Shown in pieces: positions 17,307 through 26,760 of a stretch of DNA of 26,760 bases (position 1 is its first letter; each line of letters opens with the position of its first letter). The notes below the pieces were generated by a model, which did no database searches, was not told where the DNA came from, and saw nothing but the letters and a program-made list of their open reading frames with translations. Position numbers and translations under genes: made by a program. Source of the DNA: Chara braunii (lineage: Eukaryota > Streptophyta > Charophyceae > Charales > Characeae); contig BFEA01000088.1 of NCBI GenBank assembly GCA_003427395.1, positions 1,887,664 through 1,914,423 of the forward strand, in the 5' to 3' direction.

Positions 17307-18646
17307 GTGGAACTCGAACTCCTGATTGTTTTCGTTACTCTCATGCCCATGGAGGAGAGCATCCGGTGTTTGGAATCCATGGTGAACGTTCATCCGTTGT
17401 TGGGCGACGTGCAAACTGCGGCTATTTATAGTGGAGGTGTGGACAACAATGTTTGTGCGTCATCACATCCTGCCCTGTACAAGATGCTCATGCATTTGGC
17501 TGACCTGTTGCCAAGGGAGTGGCCACGGTGGTTGGTTATGCGGCGCGCTTCTGGTTTTCTAGAAGACCTCTCAGTGCGTGATGACGCAGAAGATGACTAC
17601 TACATGATGTTGCTGCAAATGAAGCGGAGCACTTTCAATCGTGTGCTAGAGGCTCTCCGACCATATTTGACATGGCAAAACATGACGTTTAAGATGTCTC
17701 TGCATCCAGGGCACATTCTAGCTTACCCTATTCACCGGTGGGCAACGGGGGATTGTCACCATCACAGCAGTTCGGGGTACGACATGGGGAACTTGAAGAC
17801 CAGTGGTTTACGTGCTATTGAAGACGTAACAGTTGCTCTCATTGCGGTTTTCTCTAAGGCCATTACATTCAGGACTGTGGAGGATCGACAATGGGCGTTG
17901 GACTGGTATGCAGGGAAGGGTTTTCCCAATCGCTGGGGGTGTGTGGATTGCACCCACATCTGCATTGATAAACCGACGTTGAGGAATGTCGATCACTATT
18001 GCTCAGGGAGAACTAAACGGTTCTCGATTGTTGCTCAGATTGTGTTCGACCACAACCTGAGGATTCTCGACTTGAACGTCGGCTGTCCAGGAATTGTCCA
18101 TGGCTCGAGGATTCTGAGCATCCTTAACGAGCTCGTGCTGGTTCTATTTTTTCCAACGAGGCTTAGCATCATGACCTTGCTCATGTGCAAGGTGTCCCGG
18201 GCTGGTCCTTGCTCGGTGGTGCTGGATATCCGTTGCTCCATTGGCTAATGACACCATATGGCACGAGGGAAGTGCCGTGTCGTCGCCAAGCAGCTTTTGA
18301 TGCGAGGCTGAAGATCATTCGTGTCGAGCGCGAGCGCGGGAATGGAGTGCTGAAGGGGCGCTTTCAGAACTTCCATCGATAGAGTCGAAATGATGTCACT
18401 ACTTTGCACTGACAATTCAGAGCAGTGTGCATCCTCCACAATATATTGATTGACCTGGGTGAGGATATTAACCCCGTGTTGGCGCTGGTCGACTGTGGTG
18501 GTGGTAATGTCCATTACCGGCGAGCGGCTATCACGTATCACTCTCGCGGGGCAGTTGCAGACGGTGTGGCAGGTGAGGCCTTGCGCGCCGCTGTGCGTGA
18601 CCACATTTGCAGCCACGAGGAGTGGTTCTCCCCTAATGGCAAATAA
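17307..18646 (+). pseudogene. PIF/Harbinger DDE transposase (HARBI1-like), broken
   Basis: A transposase for a cut-and-paste DNA element. Family features seen in order: MKRSTFNRVLEALRPYLTWQ, HILAYPIHRWATG, then the DDE core GFPNRWGCVDCTHICIDKP (first Asp at 17946-17948), YCSGRTKRFSIVAQIVFD, and ILDLNVGCPGIVHGSRIL. In the last block the family Asp (usually HDSR) is Gly at 18102-18104. The frame shifts near 18125. The rest continues as GVPGWSLLGGAGYPLL, VERERGNGVLKGRF, then VCILHNILIDLGED, with in-frame stops at 18164-18166, 18380-18382 and 18410-18412. The start may be a later Met (near 17342-17351) than the one reported. No Myb-like partner gene is visible. It is not functional. Confidence 0.85.
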
Positions 18647-18981
18647 TTTCCCGACTTGTACCACCAGTTCCAGGTATTGTACCTTGACTGCACTCGGTGT
18701 GAGGGTGTGTGTGGGAACACCTACATCACGGGTTCAATCCTATTTTGGCCTCTTGTAGCTTATTCCGTAACTTCTTTGCGCTCTAACATTGGGCGGTTCT
18801 TTACCGAACAGAAGGTTTGCCCAGACCTCACATTTTTTCCTCCTTATGAGGCCGACTTCCACACACACAGTCACACAGTTATGCTCACACACGCACACAC
18901 ACACGCACACACACACACACACACAAAATAATAATTTCTGTAATAAAAACATAAAAATAAATAATAATAATAATAACAAAA

Positions 18982-19028
<47 letters not shown>

Positions 19029-20313
19029 TAATAAACTAGTAAAAATCATAACAATAAAAAACACACAAACAAAAAAGGTAAAATTAATTATATAAATAAA
19101 ATAAGAAAAGGTTGAAGCATCCTTTACTTAACCACCCCCCCATATATTTAACTCACACATAATATAAACCTCCAGCCCTGAAATATGACCCTCAGGCCTC
19201 GGCCCCAAACATATACATCACAAATAATAAGCTAAGAAACCTATATAGTGCCATAAGGGTCACTCCCCGCATTTCGGTTATGGGTCAATAGGTCCCACCA
19301 CCCAGGACAATCAAAATGTACAATCAAAGAAAGCAAGCTCACATGCACAAAACCAAAACGTTTTCTTTGCCTCAGTCCCGTACGGCTCACTACCGAAACA
19401 CTACTCGCATGGCACCACATCGAAACGACACACCTGACACACCGCAAGACAAATAGACATGCTAACAGGACAAACATGCCGCAACACTGCCGCCCTCCAC
19501 CATAGCCAGGCCATCTCCCAAAAACGACGATTGAACCCACACCACTGCACACACTGACGCACAAGAAAAGACAAAGGCAGAAGCAAATCCAGCAACCCGA
19601 CAAAGCTACGATAGCGTGAACACAAGCCTCACCTCTGACAGAACCCCTTCACCCCTGCCTGAGCTCGAACAAACACGCTCACACCCATGACAAAAGTTGG
19701 GACTATACGAACAGTACAACCATACCCTATCCCCCCCGCCCCACAGAGAACAACTCCAGGTATGCATCCATTTTTTTTTCCCCCCCAACCACGAAAGAGT
19801 CCACCCCATCCCCGCCAAAATGAAGCCACTCTCGTTTCATACAACTCCATCTCCGCAATACCAAGAACGTACGATGCATTACATAATATATATTCGGCTT
19901 GCTTGCCCCATACAACAGCTGCCCTCAGAGACGGGTACGATTACTACTACTGGCAAGCATACGTAGCACTACGCTCGCGCAGATCCTGCTGCCAAGCTCT
20001 CTCGCTGCGCCCCTCCCCCTCCTCTTATCCATTTTTTGGGGGTATGCAACCTTACAGTTGAGCCCGTGCCTGGGTTTGGTGTGGCACCCGTACAGTGCCC
20101 TGTCCGCTGAGCTTGTGGGCAAGCTACCTGACTCCACGCTGCACGACCTCGCTGCGAGCTATGGCGGCGACTGACTCTCCAGCGGCACCAACCATGACCT
20201 CTCAGGTATGGACCCCTAATGAACTCCCCCCTCAAAAACCCCATGTTGCATTACCCTATACCCTACACCCTCCACCCACCCCCTATGCTAACAGGAGCCG
20301 ATACTAAGCTAAT
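18647..20313. other. Non-coding, microsatellite-rich, C-rich on + strand
   Basis: Holds an imperfect AC run (about 18860-18925), an AAT run (about 18928-19030) and then C-rich, G-poor sequence. No open frame here shows a family signature; the minus-strand frames near 19241-19850 are Cys- and Val-rich artefacts of the base bias. Confidence 0.55.
18928..19030. repeat. (AAT)n trinucleotide repeat
   Basis: Nearly perfect ATA/AAT repeat with A-run interruptions, directly after an AC run at 18860-18925. Confidence 0.95.
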
Positions 20314-20364
20314 CCCTCTGATGAGCTGCTACGGGTGCTAGGCGGCGAAAAGCGCGCTTTAGGG
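20314..20364 (+). ncRNA. Isolated hammerhead ribozyme candidate, type I
   Basis: Stem I is CCCT (20314-20317) with AGGG (20361-20364). CTGATGA is at 20318-20324. Stem II is GCTGCT (20325-20330) with GGCGGC (20341-20346), 6 bp including two G-U, around a 10-nt loop. GAAA is at 20347-20350. Stem III is the 10-nt palindrome AAGCGCGCTT (20350-20359). The cleavage triplet is TTT, ending at 20360; U at this position is allowed by the NUH rule but is usually slow. No retroelement protein is nearby. It could be a remnant PLE terminal repeat or a retrozyme-like non-coding element. Confidence 0.7.
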
Positions 20365-22276
20365 CATGCACCCCCCCTACGGTTGGGTTCTCATACCCAT
20401 TCCTAACCTTTGCTAACCTTCTAACTCTAACCCTGCTAACCTGCTCCTTACCTAATCTGTGCCTTGATGTATCATGTACCTAACTACTCCCATCCGCCTA
20501 CCTAACATTGGACAAAACGACAAGGTCTAAGTGTCTCATTCTAAATGGGATGGTCGTGTTTTATACACACCCTCCACACACACTCCCGGATCACTGATCC
20601 AGTCACCAAGCATGGGGTCGAATCCCCATCTCGCTAGACCAAGTCAACATCGTCACTTACCTCCCCTCGCGCACTAACTCTCGTACAGGGTCCCCCTCCC
20701 CCCTCCCCCACTGCCGATGTGCACGCAACCTTCATGCGCCACTTCAAACTCCCAAATACAAATGCTTCTATGCTTTGCGTATTAAATCATGGATCTGCAT
20801 GGGTACGTCCCCTTAGCTGCTGCCTCTACACCAGTGATACACTAAGCATCATCTCACACTAGCTCATCGATTCCCACCACCTTCCCCATCCCGATATGAC
20901 TGATTTATACGGTATCGGCTTACGATTACAACACTAATATACACACTCACTCTAAAAAATCTATGTTACTAAGCCGCTAGTGAATACTCCGCGGATATAC
21001 AATGCACTTAACCCATCAACCCCCGAACAATACCCACACCACGATCAATACTCCTCACACTATGATTACGCCGCCCCACATAAAGCAGCCCGCAGTAAAC
21101 AGATATACTCCTACTATCTCCATCCCTCAGTAAATCCCTAACCCATTCCCTCCCCATAACAACATACTCTTATACCTACCATACATTATGATAAACCCCG
21201 GGCATTCGAAGGAATTCTTGTTGTCGTCTTATAAACGATTATCTCAATTCCTGCCTTTGCTCGCGTATACAATACACATAAGTTGTTGCCCTGCTATCCC
21301 GCCATAATATAGTCACATTCTTAGCTGGCCCCTGCCAATACTATCAGCCATGGCAATGCACAAAAATATTCACATACATGCCTATGACACTACCGGTCCT
21401 ACTCTCCTGCCTAACACTTAACACAAAAATATCATCGCACAAAACCACTGATTAATTACACCGTCGCAAGTTCCCCATTACAGCGGAACAAGAACCAGTT
21501 AAAAAAACCATAGTACAGGAGCTATGTGGTCGAAACAAAAATCTTTTCGAACCAAAGCCCTTACCTCTTCTAGAAGACCTGTGTGGACCATTTGTTACGC
21601 TCGGGAACCGCAATTGATAATGCTTTGATAATAATATTAGTTAAATTTGGCATGATGATACTATAGTACGGAGAAATACGTGCTCTCAAGCACTACACCA
21701 GCTAGGATGCTTACAAGCATGCATAAATCAATACTAGAACAGTCCTCTGGTACACCCTATTAAAATTTCTTTTGACCGCATGATTATCTTCTCACCTTAC
21801 GTACCCACACACCCCCATGCTACATAATAATTTATGCCCCCCTTAACGCTGTAGAAGTACTTACGTACATATCACCAATAAGGAAACATGGACCATGTCG
21901 ATTGTCATGATGTCATTTACTGTCAATATCCTACGCTACTACGGTTTTTTACTAACACTTATATAAACTGCTCGTAATCGACATCAAAAATTTCTTTCTA
22001 TCACTAGTTTGGCTTCTCATGCTAATAAGGCCCTGATGAGAATATACACTTCGTTAATGACTCGAAATATATGAGAAGCGCGACTATTTTTTAGGCACGG
22101 TGCTTCCGTTAGTAGGGATGCTAATTGGACGGAAAACTACTCAAATGAAACATTATGTTACTATATCTGGCTTATAAACACCCCCAAAAAACACTTACAT
22201 AAAAACCACGTGCATTAGCCAGAACCACCACGTAGTACCACATACACCAGATTATGCGCAAATCAATCTTGCCAAT
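20365..22276. other. Long non-coding interval, C-rich then AT-rich
   Basis: No coding region or RNA gene is recognised. It contains CTAACC-like degenerate motifs near 20400-20450 (not a telomere array), a tRNA T-arm-like hairpin TGGGG-TCGAAT-CCCCA near 20614-20629, and the small palindrome GGATCACTGATCC near 20587-20599. Confidence 0.5.
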
Positions 22277-23042
22277 ACCACCGTCACAGACAATAGTTGT
22301 GTGTAAATCCTGAGAAGTAGATCTACCTTTAAGCACCGGCGTTCTCATGCATTGAGTTTATCTTATCACCAAAACATGCTCGAGTCTTGGGCTTTCCCAG
22401 ATACTAACATTACATCTGATACATCTATAAATATTATCAATAAGTGACCGCAACTTAGTACCACGATAATGGTCCAAAACAGCCTGGTCCACAAATCTTC
22501 CTCACAATCGTATACAACTGCCAACAAAACCATAAGCTATTCCCAATATGAAAAATCCCGTGGAAGGGCAAATCAAATGACCTTTCATACGAAATTAATT
22601 ATGCATTGCTACGCCCAACGGTGTTGCATAAACAATTAGGTGCCTATTACCCCTGTTCGCATATGAGGATTCGATATGCTAAGGGGATACACCGTTGCAT
22701 AATTAATTAACTCATAACCAACAGCACAATGCGTTACTCTCTATATACTTCCCCTGATGATATGCCCATAGCTTGCTATGCGTTTTTTTAAACTCCTACT
22801 GTATAATATGTGGTTCCATCCCTTACTTTGCTCAAATTACCTTGGTTATTTTTGGTGTGTCCTCACTCATCTTGGAGTACTACTACTATTTTTCTGGTAT
22901 TGTTATCCTGCTGCTTTTCTGCTATTCTTTGTTTCCGTTTTAAGTAGGCAAGAACATCATCCACGAATCTGCATCCAGCCTGATATGAGGTGCAAACATA
23001 AAAAAATACACACATATAAATGATTGATAAATATGCCTAATA
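22277..23042. repeat. Tandem non-coding unit 1 (about 766 bp)
   Basis: Matches 23043-23829 along its whole length, with shared blocks CCGTCACAGACAATAG, AGTAGATCTACCTTT, CAAATGACCTTTCATACGAA, AGGTGCCTATTA and GATATGTGGTTCC-like sequence. Identity looks like roughly three quarters to four fifths by eye, with many indels. Confidence 0.88.
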
Positions 23043-23829
23043 CCGCCGTCACAGACAATAGTCAAGCGTGAATCCTGAAAAGTAGATCTACCTTTCAGTA
23101 CCCGTGTCTTCATGCATTAAGTTTATCTTATCGCCAAAACATTGTCGACTCTTGCACCTTCCCAAATACTCATATAACAACCGGAACATCTATAAATTCT
23201 ATCAATACGTGACCACAACTTAGTACCACGATAGTAGCCTAAAAAAGCCTGGCCCACAGATCTTCCTCATGATCGTATACAACTGCTGACAAAACCACAA
23301 GCTGAAAAAACCCAAGGATGGCAAACCAAATGACCTTTCATACGAATCTTATTATGCAGTACTACGCTCAAACGGTGCTGTATAAACAACTAGGTGCCTA
23401 TTATCCTTGTTCACCTATGTGAATTCCATATGCTAAGGAGATACGCCATCGGACATCTAACCAGCAGCACGAGGCGTTGCTCTCTATTTACTTTCCCTGT
23501 TGATACACCCATAGCTGGTTATGCGTCTGTTCTAAATACCTACTGTATGATATGTGGTTCCGACCCTTGTTCAAATTACCTTGTTTATTTTCTTATTTTC
23601 TTAAGTGCCATAGATACTTCCTCACTCATCTGGGATCACTGCTACTATTTTTTTGTGTTTTCATCATGTTTTTTTCTGCGTTTTTTTCCTGTTTTTTTAT
23701 TATTATTAATTGTTTCCATAGACAAGAATATCAGCCATGAAAACATAACCACGACTTGCATTTTACCTGATACAAGATGAAGACGAAAAACACACAGTGT
23801 CACACACAAATGATTGATATATATACCTA
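23043..23829. repeat. Tandem non-coding unit 2 (about 787 bp)
   Basis: Second copy, head-to-tail with unit 1. The end of each unit reads TGATTGAT followed by an AT-rich stretch and CCTAAT. The T-rich part in the middle gives spurious hydrophobic frames. No third unit was seen on either side. Confidence 0.88.
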
Positions 23830-24073
23830 ATTCACATGACCTGGCTGTAAGAACATGGTTGTGCTTTTACAACGACTTCCTTCACTAATATAAAAATTGA
23901 AGGATGTTGTGATGTGTGAATCCCACACTATGAGTACCCTTCCGTGTTTGCGAACTCTCTTACTTTCCAATCTACTAGCTTCGAATTCATTCAAACAATT
24001 CATAGTTGATACGTAGTCCCCGCACTATATATACAATATTTTTCGAATGAGAAATCACAACGTGACAAAACGT

Positions 24074-24132
<59 letters not shown>

Positions 24133-24173
24133 TGACACACAATTACACACACACACACACACACACACAAACG
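23830..24173. other. Non-coding interval with two CA microsatellites
   Basis: CA runs at 24075-24130 and 24145-24169 precede the U6 retrocopy. Nothing else is recognised. Confidence 0.7.
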
Positions 24174-24181
24174 GATATAGA
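24174..24181. repeat. Target-site duplication of U6 retrocopy (distal to A-tail)
   Basis: GATATAGA, repeated exactly at 24310-24317 immediately beside the first base of U6. Confidence 0.75.
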
Positions 24182-24215
24182 ACAAATTCTTTATTTTTTA
24201 TTTTTTTAATTATAA

Positions 24216-24259
24216 TGGACCATTTCTCAATTTATGCGTGTCATCCTTGTGCAGGGGCC

Positions 24260-24291
<32 letters not shown>

Positions 24292-24309
24292 ACGGATGTC
24301 CTGAAGGAC
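24216..24309 (-). pseudogene. U6: U6 spliceosomal snRNA retrocopy
   Basis: The minus strand reads as nearly complete U6. It has the 5' hairpin GTCC-TTCA-GGAC and CATCCG, then the ACAGAGA box with its flank GATACAGAGAAGATTAGCAT, then CCCCTGCACAAGGATGACAC and the 3' end GAGAAATGGTCC. The 5' end is plant-type. A working Pol III gene should end in a T-run and, in plants, have an upstream USE and a TATA box. Here U6 is followed by an A-rich tail (24215-24182 on the minus strand), no T-run, and no USE is seen upstream. With the flanking 8-bp duplication this marks a LINE-mobilised retrocopy. Confidence 0.93.
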
Positions 24310-24317
24310 GATATAGA
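24310..24317. repeat. Target-site duplication of U6 retrocopy (at U6 5' end)
   Basis: GATATAGA directly abuts the U6 5' end. It is an exact copy of 24174-24181. Confidence 0.75.
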
Positions 24318-24329
24318 GAATATTCTAAT

Positions 24330-25001
24330 ATGGCGTCTGAAGACTTCTTGCCATTCGTTCCCATGGAAGTTGGCAACTTGCAGGCGAGGTACAAGCAGTT
24401 GGAATTTCAGCTCATTGCGTCGGAAAGGGAGTGGAAGACTCTGAGCGACACATTGATCCGCCGAGGAGATCGAGTTGTTGTCGAGCTCGGTGTTGGGGAT
24501 GACATTACTTGCGAGCCTGTGCTGCAAGATAGCACACAAGTTCGCGAACAGGCATTGGCCATTGCTGAGCGCACACGTTGTAGACACATGAGTTTCCTTG
24601 AATGGTTTGACCAGGTCGTCTGCGAGTACGATCGGCTGGTAACAGAGTACATGCGGGTACAGGAAGGTTGGGATATGGCGAGGAGAGAGGGAGAATGATT
24701 GACGGATGAGAAGCGGGCTCTCATTGAATGAGTATGTGAATTGGAGGGTAACGTTGAGGACTATCATGACGTATGGGAAACGGAGTGCGGGATAAGGATG
24801 GAGGAGAGTGCTAAGGTGAAGACCATGCAGGATACTGCTCTCATGAGGACCTGGATGTTCTGCAGAAGTGTCACTGTGGCCGTGTTCGCCAAATTCGTGC
24901 GTGTGAGATGGCTGCAACATTTTCTGAAGGCTGCGCTGGTGGCGGCACCTGTCTTGGCAGTGAATTTCGTCGCTTGGTACAACCGGGCCTGTCAAGCGTA
25001 G
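24330..25001 (+). pseudogene. Unrecognised charged/coiled-coil protein with C-terminal hydrophobic segment
   Basis: One frame of about 223 residues runs from ATG at 24330 to a stop near 24999-25001, interrupted by TGA at 24696-24698 and TGA at 24729-24731. Sequence on both sides of the stops has the same character: charged, helix-prone ([34 protein letters not shown]), then a C-terminal stretch [19 protein letters not shown] that could span a membrane. I do not recognise the family. The ATG lies 13 bp beyond the U6 target duplication, so the U6 copy landed in its presumed 5' flank, on the opposite strand. Two stops make it a likely pseudogene, or a gene with sequencing errors. Confidence 0.5.
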
Positions 25002-25039
25002 GCATATGATACCAACTACGTGGATACGATGTCCACGAG

Positions 25040-25078
25040 ATGCCTAGTAAGTGCTTTTTGGTGACCAGCGCCGACCAC

Positions 25079-25116
<38 letters not shown>

Positions 25117-25182
25117 NGAGNGAGNGAGAGAGAGAGAGAGAGAATGNCTANTAAGTGNNTNTTGGNNACNAGCGCNNNCNAN

Positions 25183-25257
<75 letters not shown>
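25040..25257 (+). repeat. Duplicated 45-bp unit plus (GA)n, with ambiguous bases
   Basis: The sequence ATGCCTAGTAAGTGC through GCGCCGACCACG at 25040-25079, followed by a GA run, reappears at 25144-25184 with many N and is again followed by a GA run (25187-25257). All determined bases but one or two agree. N continues to about 25325. This is most simply low-quality sequence or a collapsed or expanded assembly at a microsatellite. Confidence 0.85.
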
Positions 25258-25464
25258 NATNGATCGCGTTNGAACTGTGTGTGTNTGNGNNTNTGTGTNN
25301 NNGCATGGAAGGGGTCTGCCACGNNNAACGACTTCATATTCGAATAGTGCACGACCAGACTGGCCAGTTACGGTGGCGCGGTATTCCTAGACTCCTTTGC
25401 GCGCTTGGTAGCTAACAAAGTTGTTTTCGACATTACAGAGCTCGAGTGAGGGGGTGCCATAGCC

Positions 25465-25466
<2 letters not shown>

Positions 25467-25518
<52 letters not shown>
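25467..25518. repeat. (TG)n microsatellite
   Basis: About 26 TG units without interruption. Confidence 0.98.
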
Positions 25519-25520
<2 letters not shown>

Positions 25521-25576
25521 GCTGAACAAGTTATTTTACAGTCTTGCCCCGAACATAACGCACCCTGATAATGAAT

Positions 25577-25646
25577 GTATACACACTATCTTTCCGTCCT
25601 GATGCGCTTGAGTCTTGAGTCTTTCCGTATACACACTATCTTTCCG
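25577..25646 (+). repeat. Two exact 20-bp direct repeats, 50 bp apart
   Basis: GTATACACACTATCTTTCCG occurs at 25577-25596 and 25627-25646. CTTTCCG also directly precedes the second copy. Function unknown. Confidence 0.9.
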
Positions 25647-26046
25647 CTCGGGGGAAGACGGTACTAGAAAGGGGGAGAGATCCCGAGAGGACGCGCGCGA
25701 GCAAGCGACTTTGGCCGTTCCGACGATCGACGAGCCCCCGGCCGGGGGTAGAGACGCGCTCCACGGCAATCAAGGCCGGCGAGAGCTTCGAGGAGAGGAG
25801 ACGGAGCGTAGTAGAGCACGGGGAGCGTAAGCGGGGAAGGAAAGGAGCAGTCAGAAAGAAAGAGAGAGAGAAATAGAGAGAGGCAGAAAGAACAAGCTAG
25901 TGCCTGGGAGAGTTCGCAGAAGCGTACACGTGAAGCGGGAGCGTGGAAAACGAGGGAGGAGGACGATGAGAGAGAAACGAGGGAGGAGGACGGCCGCTGA
26001 AAAGGGGCTAAGGCAGGTGGTTTTCGGTCTGAATATTCTCATGATC
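25647..26046. other. Purine-rich non-coding interval with 27-bp tandem duplication
   Basis: Strong G/A excess on the + strand. AAACGAGGGAGGAGGACG occurs at 25948-25965 and 25975-25992. Open frames here are composition artefacts rich in Arg and Glu. Confidence 0.5.
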
Positions 26047-26212
26047 ATCCTCTGTAGCTTGCATAATTGTCATCTTTTCAGCCGAAACCGAAGCCGGGTA
26101 GTGGCCCCGGTATCTCAAAGTATTCTGCATAATTTTTCTCAAATTGTTCCTCAAATGGGACGCTGGGCCCAGTTCCCAGCACGTGTTGCTCCCCACGAAT
26201 AGATTGGAGGAT
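26047..26212 (-). repeat. Dispersed repeat family R1, - orientation
   Basis: The reverse complement shares ordered blocks with 13800-14050: CTATTCGTGGGGAGCAACAC, CCCAGCGTCCCAT and GAGATACCGGGG with ACCCGGC. It is shorter, lacking the internal duplication of the first copy. It is followed on the + strand by an A-tract (26223-26232). Confidence 0.7.
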
Positions 26213-26760
26213 GTCCTATTTTAAAAAAAAAAAGAAAAAAGAAAAGAAAAGAGAGAGGAGCTCGGGATAGTCGCTAGAATCTGCGAAGAGCTGCTCCCAT
26301 ACAGCGCGCTCGACGGGACGATAGCAATATACGTCGGGATTAGCAGAAGAGGAGCGCGTGAAGAAGGGGATCGAGGTGCAGGATGTAGGCAAGCAACAAC
26401 CAACGACGATCTATTTAGCATAGGACTGAGACTGACGGGTGGATAGCAAGCTAAAGACGGAACCGACAGACAAAAGAGAGAGACAGAGAGGGCAACCATA
26501 CCTTTTCGCTGAGTGTCTCAGCAGCTGTGGCTGGTCAACCAGAAGAATGCTATGCCCACTCTGTCTCTCTCGACGAGAGAGATAGAGAGGGCAACCAGCT
26601 GTGGCTGACAGTCTACCCACTCGACATACCTCTCCCCGCTAGGACGCATAGGCAACCATACCTGTTCGCTGAGTGTCTCCGCAGCTGCCGCTACACGTTG
26701 CCTCTATGTTCGTGCCTTGTGCATATGGTCTTACCTTGGGTAAGAATACACGTGTGAAGT
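26213..26760. other. Non-coding end of window with 42-bp direct repeats
   Basis: Two 42-bp repeats, 26491-26532 and 26651-26692, differ at four positions (GGCAACCATACC, TTCGCTGAGTGTCTC and GCAGCTG shared). CAGCTGTGGCTG also recurs at 26599-26610. AGAGAGGGCAACCA occurs twice. No coding region is supported. Confidence 0.6.

Noticed and set aside
19241-19850. Minus-strand Cys/Val/Trp-rich open frames
   Set aside because: They result from the C-rich + strand. No motif, no consistent start and several overlapping frames.
20395-20455. CTAACC-like words suggesting an interstitial telomere
   Set aside because: The spacing and sequence are irregular and do not match the plant (TTTAGGG) or Chlamydomonas-type telomere unit in tandem.
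20587-20640. tRNA-like T-arm (TGGGG-TCGAAT-CCCCA)
   Set aside because: No anticodon arm or acceptor pairing could be built, so at most it is a SINE fragment.
22029-22085. Another CTGATGA...GAAA pair resembling a hammerhead
   Set aside because: Stem II barely pairs, the base after the ATATAT palindrome is G (not allowed at the cleavage site), and stem I has no complementary partner.
22753-22795. CCTGATGATATGCCC in tandem unit 1
   Set aside because: No GAAA at a usable distance, and the equivalent place in unit 2 reads CCTGTTGATA, so there is no conserved core.
22778-23780. Hydrophobic open frames in the tandem units as membrane proteins
   Set aside because: The frames are not conserved between the two units and come from T-rich sequence.
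16769-25415. Long Arg/Glu, Leu/Ser and His/Thr open frames across GA and CA repeats
   Set aside because: They are translations of dinucleotide microsatellites, not genes.

Overview
This is a nuclear window dominated by transposable elements, most likely from a large-genome green-lineage organism; a charophyte alga such as Chara is my best guess. The evidence is (1) Penelope-like retroelements (PLEs) whose GIY-YIG endonuclease lies N-terminal to the reverse transcriptase (RT), an arrangement known from the permuted PLE clades of green algae, protists and some invertebrates; (2) a U6 snRNA copy with a plant-type 5' end (GUCC-loop-GGACAUCCG); (3) a PIF/Harbinger transposase relic; and (4) dense microsatellites, A-tailed insertions and no intact host gene. 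The species call is inference.

Layout. 1-2240: a 5'-truncated PLE (copy A, + strand) with only the C-terminal half of RT, followed by a hammerhead ribozyme (HHR). 2240-7200: PLE copy B (- strand), tail-to-tail with A, with a Gag-like ORF1, an N-terminal GIY-YIG domain, a linker and RT, then the best HHR in the window. 7318-12943: PLE copy C (- strand), a full-length but decayed insertion with about 535-bp direct repeats at both ends (pseudo-LTRs), each holding a degenerate HHR, and an 11-bp target-site duplication outside. 12944-16775: non-coding repeats, palindromes, A-tracts and a 35-nt inverted repeat. 17307-18646: PIF/Harbinger transposase pseudogene. 18647-22270: C-rich non-coding DNA holding an isolated but well-formed HHR at 20314-20364. 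22277-23829: two diverged tandem copies of a non-coding unit of about 770-790 bp. 24174-24317: a U6 snRNA retrocopy with A-rich tail and 8-bp target duplication. 24330-25001: an unrecognised coiled-coil-like ORF with two in-frame stops. 25040-26760: GA/GT microsatellites with unresolved bases, purine-rich DNA and short direct repeats.

How the parts fit. Copies B and C together describe a two-ORF PLE: a Gag-like protein (CCHC knuckle, long coiled coil, C-terminal SAP-like segment), then one EN-linker-RT polyprotein, with an HHR in the terminal repeats that would process tandem transcripts. All three copies are disabled. No computation or database search was run; everything rests on reading the sequence and on family knowledge.
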